The translations under genes were made by a program, and so were the position numbers. The notes beneath the pieces were generated by a model, which was not told the DNA's origin, ran no database searches, and saw nothing but the letters and a program-made list of their open reading frames with translations. Below, in pieces: positions 58,708-64,000 of a DNA stretch of 64,000 bases (the first letter of the stretch is position 1; each line of letters starts with the position of its first letter). Origin of the DNA: JAXMCI01 sp046349435. Its GTDB lineage: Bacteria; Pseudomonadota; Alphaproteobacteria; Dongiales; Dongiaceae. The stretch is from positions 22,949-86,948 of the forward strand of contig JAXMCI010000031.1 of assembly GCA_046349435.1 (NCBI GenBank), read 5' to 3'.

Positions 58708-60192
58708 ATGCGCGTGCTGATCGTCGAGTGCCAGCAGGAGGTCTCCTCCTTCAACCCGGTGCCGAGCGGGTTCGAGGACTTCCAGGTCAATCGCGGCGCG
58801 GCGCTGCTCGAGGCCCGCCGCGGCACCGGCACCTTCGTCGGCGGCGCGCTCGCCGTGCTCGAGGCGCGGCCCGACATCGCCGTGGTGCCGGTCTACGGCG
58901 CCTTCGCCTGCAGCGCCGGCACGCTGGCGGGCGAGGCCTGGCGGCGGCTGCGCGGCGAGCTGCTCGACGCGCTGGCCGAGGCGGCGCGGGGCGGCGCCGA
59001 CCTCGTCTATTTCGCGCTGCACGGCGCCATGGGCGCCGAGGGCGAGGACGATCCCGAGGGCGACATCCTGGAGCGGGCCCGCGCGCTGCTCGGGCCGGCC
59101 GTGCCGTTCGTCACCTCGCTCGACCTGCACGGCATCGCGACGGCGCGCATGCTGCGCCTGTCGCCGGCGACGGTGACGCTGAAGACCTACCCGCATGTCG
59201 ACCACCAGGACACCGGCGCGCGGGCGGCGCGGCTGGCGCTGGCCATCCTGGAGCGGGGCGCGCGGCCGGTGGCGGCGCGGGTGCGCATGCCGATGCTGGT
59301 GCGCGGCGACGAGCTGAAGACCGAGACCGGCCTCTATGGCCGCTTCCTCGAGCGCGCCGCGGCGATCGAGCGCGAGCCGGGGGTCCTGGCGGCGACGATC
59401 ATGATCGGCAACCCGTTCACCGACGTGCCGGAGCTCTGCTGCCAGGCGATCGTCGTCGCGGACGGCGACACGGCCAAGGCGGGCGAGGCCGCGCTGCGGC
59501 TGGCCGACGGCTTCTTCGAGCGGCGCCATGACATGCAGGCGAGGCTGATCGCGCTGCCCGATGCGGTCGCCGCCACGCTGGCCGCCGGCGGCCCGGTGGT
59601 GCTGACCGACGCCGCCGACGCGACCAGCTCCGGCGCCACCGGCGACAGCCCGGAGATCGTCGCGGCGCTGCTCGCCGCCGGCTATCGCGGCCGGCTGCTG
59701 GCGCCGCTCACCGACGCGCCGGCGGCCGCGGCCGCGATGGCGGCCGGCATCGGCGCCCGCCGCCGCTTCCGCCTCGGCGGCAGCCTCGACCCGCGCTTCG
59801 CGCCGCTCGAGCTCGAGGCCGAGGTGACGATGCTCTCGGACGGCGACTACGAGCTGGAGAGCTGGGGTACGCCGGAGCATGGCGGCCCCACCGCCGTGCT
59901 GCGCGCCGGCACTCTCACGCTGGTCGTCACCAGCCGCCCGGTGCTGCTCTTCGACCGCTCGCTCTTCCTCGCCCATGGCTGCGACCCCCGCCGCTTCGAT
60001 GCGGTGGTGGTGAAGAGCCCGCACTGCCAGCCGCAGTTCTTCGATGCGTGGGCGAGCGCCAACCTCAACGTCGACGCCGCCGGCTCGACCAGCGCCAACC
60101 TGCCCCGGCTCGGCCATCGCAAATGCGCCCGGCCGGTGTTTCCGCTGGAGCCGGACACGGTGTTCGAGCCGCGGGTCGAGAGGTTCGGGTAA
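58708..60192 (+). CDS. MlrC-like M81 family metallopeptidase
   Basis: Protein of 494 residues of the M81 family, named for microcystinase C. Metal-binding motifs seen are QQEVSSFNP near residue 10, LHGAMGAEGEDDPEG near residue 109 and SLDLHG. Relatives release amino acids from linear peptides of cyanotoxin breakdown, but most members are uncharacterised and may be amidohydrolases of other small amides. It has a very good AGGAGGAGG ribosome site 26 bases after the dehydrogenase gene. Its place before a peptide importer fits hydrolysis of imported amides or peptides. Confidence 0.83.
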   Translation: MRVLIVECQQEVSSFNPVPSGFEDFQVNRGAALLEARRGTGTFVGGALAVLEARPDIAVVPVYGAFACSAGTLAGEAWRRLRGELLDALAEAARGGADLVYFALHGAMGAEGEDDPEGDILERARALLGPAVPFVTSLDLHGIATARMLRLSPATVTLKTYPHVDHQDTGARAARLALAILERGARPVAARVRMPMLVRGDELKTETGLYGRFLERAAAIEREPGVLAATIMIGNPFTDVPELCCQAIVVADGDTAKAGEAALRLADGFFERRHDMQARLIALPDAVAATLAAGGPVVLTDAADATSSGATGDSPEIVAALLAAGYRGRLLAPLTDAPAAAAAMAAGIGARRRFRLGGSLDPRFAPLELEAEVTMLSDGDYELESWGTPEHGGPTAVLRAGTLTLVVTSRPVLLFDRSLFLAHGCDPRRFDAVVVKSPHCQPQFFDAWASANLNVDAAGSTSANLPRLGHRKCARPVFPLEPDTVFEPRVERFG

Positions 60193-60212
60193 GGCGCAAC
60201 CTGCCCTCAACT

Positions 60213-60297
60213 GTCATCGCCGGGGCTTCCCGGCGATCCAGTCTCGGGATGGCGGCGCGGTCGCCTTTTGGATCGCCGGGTCAAGCCCGGCGATGAC
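60213..60297. repeat. REP-like inverted repeat, same family as 1339-1422
   Basis: Arms at 60213-60240 and 60269-60297 are inverted copies; the right arm is identical to 1394-1422. A short tandem copy of gcgatgacaaacc follows. It lies upstream of the dipeptide binding-protein gene. Confidence 0.85.
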
Positions 60298-60345
60298 AAA
60301 CCGGCACGGCGATGACAAACCAGTACGGCGGACAACCGCGCCACC

Positions 60346-60374
60346 TTGCCCCTTCCCTCATAATTGTATACGAA
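60346..60374 (+). promoter_or_regulatory. Candidate promoter with GTATAC palindrome of the dipeptide ABC operon
   Basis: TTGTATACGA (60364-60373) is 43 bases before the ATG at 60417, within an AT-rich patch. TTGCCC (60346-60351) upstream could be a -35 box, with the -10 overlapping the palindrome. Same core as at 7652, 40672 and 44818. Confidence 0.45.
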
Positions 60375-60416
60375 ATTACGATCCGGAAAGGCCGGAGCAA
60401 CTGGGGAGGTCTAGGG

Positions 60417-62012
60417 ATGAGCGATCGGGACGACGAGATGCCGGCCGAGCTGCGCGCCGGCGCGATCAGCCGGGCCATGTTCCTGCGGCTGGTGGGCGGC
60501 GCGGCGGTGCTCGGCACCGCCGGGATGATCGGGGTGGCCGCGCCCGGCAAGGCGCGGGCGGCGACCAAGGGCGGCACGCTGACCGTCGGGATCACGAGCG
60601 ACATCAAGACGCTCGACCCGCACATGTCCTCGCTCGACGTGTTCCGCCACACCATCCGCTCGACGGTGTTCGAGGCGCTGGTCTTCATCAATCCGGACAC
60701 GCTGCAGGCCGACCCGGCGCTGGCGGCGAGCTGGACGGTGGCGCCGGACGGGCTGTCGATCACCTTCAAGCTGCAGGAGGGCGTCAAGTGGCATGACGGC
60801 TCCGACTTCACCGCCGACGACGTCGTCTTCAGCATCAAGCGGGTGCAGGACCCGAAGACCGGCAGCGCCTGGGCGCCGGAGGTGGCGCAGATCGCCGACG
60901 TGACGGCGGTCGATCCGCACACCGTCAAGGTGTCGCTGAAGGCGACCACGCCCGGCATCCTCGCCAACCTGGCGGTGGTGCAGATCATCAACCCGAAGAA
61001 CATCGACAAGATCGCCACGGCGCCGATCGGCACCGGGCCGTTCAAGTTCGCCAGCTGGACGCCCGGCGACCACATCCGCGTCGAGCGGTTCGACGGCTTC
61101 CGCATCCCCGGCAAGCCGCTGCTCGACGCCGTCGAATGGAAGATCGTGCCGGATTCGCAGGCCCGCCTCAGCGGCCTGCAGGACGGCTCGCTCAAGCTGC
61201 TGATGCTGGTCGAGGGCCGCGACGTCAAGCAGGCCCAGAGCATGGCCGACGTCAAGGTGATCTCGACCAAGCCGTACATTCTCTACGAGAACTTCAACAT
61301 CAACACGACGCGGGCGCCGTTCAACGACAAGCGCGTGCGCCAGGCGCTGGCCTACGCCTTCGACCGCGAGTCCTACACCAAGACGGTGTGGTTCGGCCTC
61401 GCCCGGCCGACCATCAACCCGGTGCCGCCGGAGATGAAGACCTACCTGCCGGACTCGGCCAACTCCTATGCCTTCGACCTGAAGAAGGCCGAGGCCCTGC
61501 TCGCCGAGGCCGGCTTCAGCAAGGACAAGCCGCTGACCATGGAGATCCTGACGCCGCAGGGCTTCGACTCGCTGAAGTCGATGGCCCTGCTGCTGCAGGA
61601 CAACCTCAACCGGCTCGGCCACAAGGTCAGCGTGCGCGAGATGGAGGTCACGGTCTGGATCGACAAGTTCGTCACCAAGCCGGACTTCGACATCACCACC
61701 GACAACTTCAACACCGTGCCGCAGGACCCGGCCGGCATGTTCAACTCGCCCAACCTGGCGCCGAAGAGCAACGTCAACCTGTGGAACCCGCCGGGCTATG
61801 CCGACCTCGTCGCCAAGGCCGAGGGCGAGCCCGACCCGGCGAAGCGGACCGAGCTCTACCAGCAGCTGCAGAAGCTGCTGCTCGACGAGATGCCGCAGAT
61901 CACCGTCGACCACCTGCCGCTGTTCTTCCTCGGCAACAAGGGCGTCGACGGGCTGATCATCGGCCCGAGCGGCATCGACGACCTGTCGAACGTCTCGCTC
62001 ACCGAGGGTTGA
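60417..62012 (+). CDS. Dipeptide/oligopeptide-type ABC substrate-binding protein
   Basis: Periplasmic binding protein of 531 residues (SBP family 5). A signal region (FLRLVGGAAVLGTAGMIGVAA) ends near GKARAAT; it lacks a clear twin-arginine pair, unlike the protein ending at 5778. The mature part has GGTLTVGITSDIKTLDPH and VKWHDGSDFTADDVVFSIKR, typical of DppA/OppA. It is followed by the two permease genes. The ATG at 60417 has a GGGGAGGT ribosome site. A GTATAC palindrome upstream suggests FCD control together with the ATPase genes at 42.7-44.8 kb. Confidence 0.9.
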   Translation: MSDRDDEMPAELRAGAISRAMFLRLVGGAAVLGTAGMIGVAAPGKARAATKGGTLTVGITSDIKTLDPHMSSLDVFRHTIRSTVFEALVFINPDTLQADPALAASWTVAPDGLSITFKLQEGVKWHDGSDFTADDVVFSIKRVQDPKTGSAWAPEVAQIADVTAVDPHTVKVSLKATTPGILANLAVVQIINPKNIDKIATAPIGTGPFKFASWTPGDHIRVERFDGFRIPGKPLLDAVEWKIVPDSQARLSGLQDGSLKLLMLVEGRDVKQAQSMADVKVISTKPYILYENFNINTTRAPFNDKRVRQALAYAFDRESYTKTVWFGLARPTINPVPPEMKTYLPDSANSYAFDLKKAEALLAEAGFSKDKPLTMEILTPQGFDSLKSMALLLQDNLNRLGHKVSVREMEVTVWIDKFVTKPDFDITTDNFNTVPQDPAGMFNSPNLAPKSNVNLWNPPGYADLVAKAEGEPDPAKRTELYQQLQKLLLDEMPQITVDHLPLFFLGNKGVDGLIIGPSGIDDLSNVSLTEG

Positions 62013-62094
62013 CGACCCGCGGCCCCGGCGCCGCGGCGCCGGGGCCCGCGCCGATTGCGCATGGCACACGCGTCCTCCCGAGCGACTCCTGCTT

Positions 62095-62173
62095 GTCATC
62101 CCGGCGAAAGCCGGGATCCATCGGGCCGCCCCGCAGCGGTTGATGGATGGATCCCGGCTTTCGCCGGGATGAC
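62095..62173. repeat. Perfect long inverted repeat between binding protein and permease
   Basis: 28-base arms at 62095-62122 and 62146-62173 are exact inverted copies with a 23-base loop. It belongs to a common alphaproteobacterial intergenic palindrome type (gtcatcccggcgaaagccgggatcca). It could reduce permease expression relative to the binding protein or stabilise the upstream message. Confidence 0.85.
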
Positions 62174-62212
62174 GACGGAGGGGCGGCCACCTGTCATCCT
62201 CACGCGGCCGCG

Positions 62213-63157
62213 ATGCTGATCTACCTCGCCGGCCGGCTGGCCGGGGCGGTGGTGACGCTGCTCTGCGTCAGCACGCTGGCCTTCTTCGCCACCGCGCTGG
62301 CGCCGGGCAGCCCGGCCGGCGTGCTGCTCGGCAACATGGCGACGCCCGAGCGCATCGCCGCGGTGAACCAGCAGCTCGGCCTCGACCGGCCGCTGCCGGT
62401 GCGCTACGTCATCTGGGTGCGCGAGATGCTGCAGGGCAATCTCGGCGCCTCCAACCTCAGCCACAAGCCGGTCGCCGAGATGCTTGCCGGCGCGGTGCCG
62501 GTGACCCTCGAGCTCACCGCCTTCTCGCTGCTGCTCGCCATCCTGGTGGCGGTGCCGATCGGGCTGGTGCTGGCGCAGAAGCGCGGCCGCTGGTGGGTGC
62601 GGCCGGCGATGGCGGCGATCACCGTCGGCATCTCCGTGCCGGGCTTCTGGGTCGGGCTGATGCTGATCGTGCTGTTCGCGGTCACGCTCGGCGTCCTGCC
62701 CTCGGGCGGCTACGTCGCCGCCACCAAGAATCTCGGGCGCAACCTCAGCCACATGGTGCTGCCGACCCTGTCGCTCGCCATCTACCTGGCCCCGGCGCTG
62801 GTCCGCTTCGTGCGGGTGACGGCGCAGGCGGTGCTGCGCGAGGACTATGTCGACACGGCGCGCTCCAAGGGCCTGGGCAACTGGCGCATCCTGCTGCACC
62901 ACGTCGCGCCCAACACCTGGATCAACACGATGACCTATATCGGCCTGCAGCTCGGCGTGCTGCTGAGCGGCGCCATCGTCATCGAGATGATCTTCGCGCT
63001 GCCCGGGATCGGCCGGCTCGGGCTCAACGCCGTCCTCAACCGCGACTACCCCGTGATCCAGGGGGTCGTGCTGGTGGCCGCCACCGGCTTCGTGCTGGTC
63101 AACCTGGCGATCGACCTCGCCTACGGGCTGGTCGATCCGCGCGTGCGCACGCGATGA
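62213..63157 (+). CDS. Dipeptide/oligopeptide ABC transporter permease (DppB/OppB-like)
   Basis: Inner-membrane permease of 314 residues with six membrane helices. It shows GLDRPLPVRYV near the N-terminus, the permease loop region DYVDTARSKGLGNW and the ending with LAYGLVDPRVR, all typical of DppB/OppB. It pairs with the permease of the next gene. The ATG at 62213 lies at the start of the first helix (MLIYLAGRLAGAVVTLLCVS). The next gene overlaps by 4 bases. Confidence 0.9.
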   Translation: MLIYLAGRLAGAVVTLLCVSTLAFFATALAPGSPAGVLLGNMATPERIAAVNQQLGLDRPLPVRYVIWVREMLQGNLGASNLSHKPVAEMLAGAVPVTLELTAFSLLLAILVAVPIGLVLAQKRGRWWVRPAMAAITVGISVPGFWVGLMLIVLFAVTLGVLPSGGYVAATKNLGRNLSHMVLPTLSLAIYLAPALVRFVRVTAQAVLREDYVDTARSKGLGNWRILLHHVAPNTWINTMTYIGLQLGVLLSGAIVIEMIFALPGIGRLGLNAVLNRDYPVIQGVVLVAATGFVLVNLAIDLAYGLVDPRVRTR

Positions 63158-64000
63158 GCGGCGGCCACATGAGCGCGGGCGGCGCCGTGGCCGGACCGGC
63201 CGTGCGGGCGCCGGAACGGCGCGGCCGGCTGGCGGTGCTGCGCTTCCTCCTGCGCAGCAGCCCGCTGGCCGTGGCGCTGGTGGCGCTGTTCCTGCTGACC
63301 GCACTGCTCGGGCCGCCGCTGGCGCCGCACAGCATGACCGACACCGACCTCTCCGCGGCGCTGCAGGGCCCCGGCGCGCTGCACTGGCTCGGCACCGACG
63401 CGCTCGGCCGCGACGTCTTCAGCCGGCTGCTCGGCGCGGCGCGGGTGGCGGTGGAGGCGGTGCTGATCGTGGCGCTGATCGGCGGCGTCTTCGGCACCGC
63501 GCTGGGCACCGTCTCGGGCGGGCTCGGCGGCGCGCTCGACCTCGTGGTGTCGCGCGCCATCGAGGTGGTGCAGGGCTTCCCCACGGTGCTGGTCGCCATC
63601 GTCATCGTCGCGCTGACCCGGCCGTCGCTGGAGAACGCCATGGTCGCGGTCGGCATCTCGGCCATCCCCGACTTCGCGCGGGTGGCGCGCGGCGTCGCCA
63701 TCCAGCTGCGCGACCGCGAGTTCATCCAGGCGGCGCGCGGCATCGGCGCCTCCGAGCTGCGCATCCTGTGGAGCGAGGTGCTGCCCAACATGGTCGGGCC
63801 GCTGATCGTGGTGGCGAGCTTCGACGGCGCGCAGGCCGTGCTGTGGGAGGCCGCCCTCTCCTTCCTCGGCCTCGGCGTGCAGCCGCCGGCCCCCTCCTTC
63901 GGCTCGATGCTGCGCGAGGCGCAGAGCTACCTCACCATCCAGCCCTGGCTCGCCGTGGTCGCCGGCCTCGCCGTGTCGGCCGTGATCCTGGGGCTCAACC
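63154..64000 (+). CDS. Dipeptide/oligopeptide ABC transporter permease (DppC/OppC-like), cut by window end
   Basis: The N-terminal ~282 residues are present. The frame begins with ATG at 63154 inside the stop of the previous gene (ATGA) and stays open to the window end. It has a membrane helix near residues 36-56, then HWLGTDALGRDVFSRLLGGA-like residues and the permease loop EFIQAARGIGAS, typical of DppC/OppC. An alternative ATG is at 63169. The ATPase genes for this transporter would be expected downstream, outside the window, or are the pair at 42719-44766. Confidence 0.88.
   Translation, partial: MSGGHMSAGGAVAGPAVRAPERRGRLAVLRFLLRSSPLAVALVALFLLTALLGPPLAPHSMTDTDLSAALQGPGALHWLGTDALGRDVFSRLLGAARVAVEAVLIVALIGGVFGTALGTVSGGLGGALDLVVSRAIEVVQGFPTVLVAIVIVALTRPSLENAMVAVGISAIPDFARVARGVAIQLRDREFIQAARGIGASELRILWSEVLPNMVGPLIVVASFDGAQAVLWEAALSFLGLGVQPPAPSFGSMLREAQSYLTIQPWLAVVAGLAVSAVILGLN

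Noticed and set aside
1..64000. CRISPR arrays, tRNA, rRNA genes, insertion sequences, phage integrases
   Set aside because: I saw no regularly spaced repeats, no cloverleaf-type sequence and no transposase or integrase motifs. A tRNA scan could still find a gene I missed by eye.

Overview
The window is very GC-rich, densely packed DNA of an alphaproteobacterium. A Rhodospirillales-like lineage is my best guess, and it rests only on gene content: a RegB/RegA redox pair, many ABC importers, a heterotetrameric sarcosine oxidase operon and GcvA-type LysR regulators. I see no rRNA, tRNA, CRISPR array, integrase or insertion sequence. The window opens inside an MttB-type methyltransferase gene and closes inside a dipeptide-permease gene.

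Layout. 0-1.4 kb: 3' end of an mttB paralogue and a frameshifted cutC. 1.4-5.5 kb: a polyamine-type ABC importer operon on the minus strand. 5.8-8.4 kb: a lone dipeptide-type binding protein and a divergent GntR/FCD regulator. 8.5-12.3 kb: a VOC protein, a UDP-glucuronate decarboxylase-like enzyme, a metallophosphatase and a polyprenyl-phosphate sugar transferase (surface polysaccharide). 12.3-19.6 kb: adenylate cyclase-TPR protein, LysR, then Zn-alcohol dehydrogenase, enolase-superfamily enzyme, aldehyde dehydrogenase and SDR (a catabolic set). 19.8-24.2 kb: a ClpP-like membrane protein, a TPR protein and RegA/RegB. 24.3-30.7 kb: MprF-like, YcaQ-like and the late cobalamin genes cobT, cobS and a cobC-like phosphatase. 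30.8-31.6 kb: a small two-gene module with an ADP-ribosyltransferase-like protein. 31.7-40.6 kb: housekeeping and stress genes (SYLF, YcgN, short Ada, YgjP, PBP1, VIT/vWA plus MerR, orphan FitA-like antitoxin). 40.7-44.8 kb: an aspartoacylase-like hydrolase, a GntR/FCD regulator and two oligopeptide ABC ATPases. 45-46 kb: a P460-like cytochrome and a DUF992 protein. 46.2-60.2 kb: a methylated-amine and amino-acid catabolic island (LysR, MmgE/PrpD, soxBDAG, 2-hydroxyacid dehydrogenase, MttB, dimethylglycine dehydrogenase-like, MlrC-like peptidase). 60.4-64 kb: dipeptide ABC binding protein and two permeases.

How the genes work together. The main theme is uptake and oxidative demethylation of small nitrogen compounds. 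The oligopeptide importer appears split: binding protein and permeases at 60-64 kb, ATPases at 42.7-44.8 kb. A shared palindrome with core GTATAC lies in the promoter regions of the ATPase genes, the hydrolase gene, the 60-kb binding-protein gene and the first GntR gene. I infer a GntR/FCD regulon that ties these loci together.

Five genes carry apparent single-base frame slips (cutC, cyclase, LysR, alcohol dehydrogenase, VIT/vWA). Four lie in the first 16 kb, which suggests residual assembly errors or recent decay.
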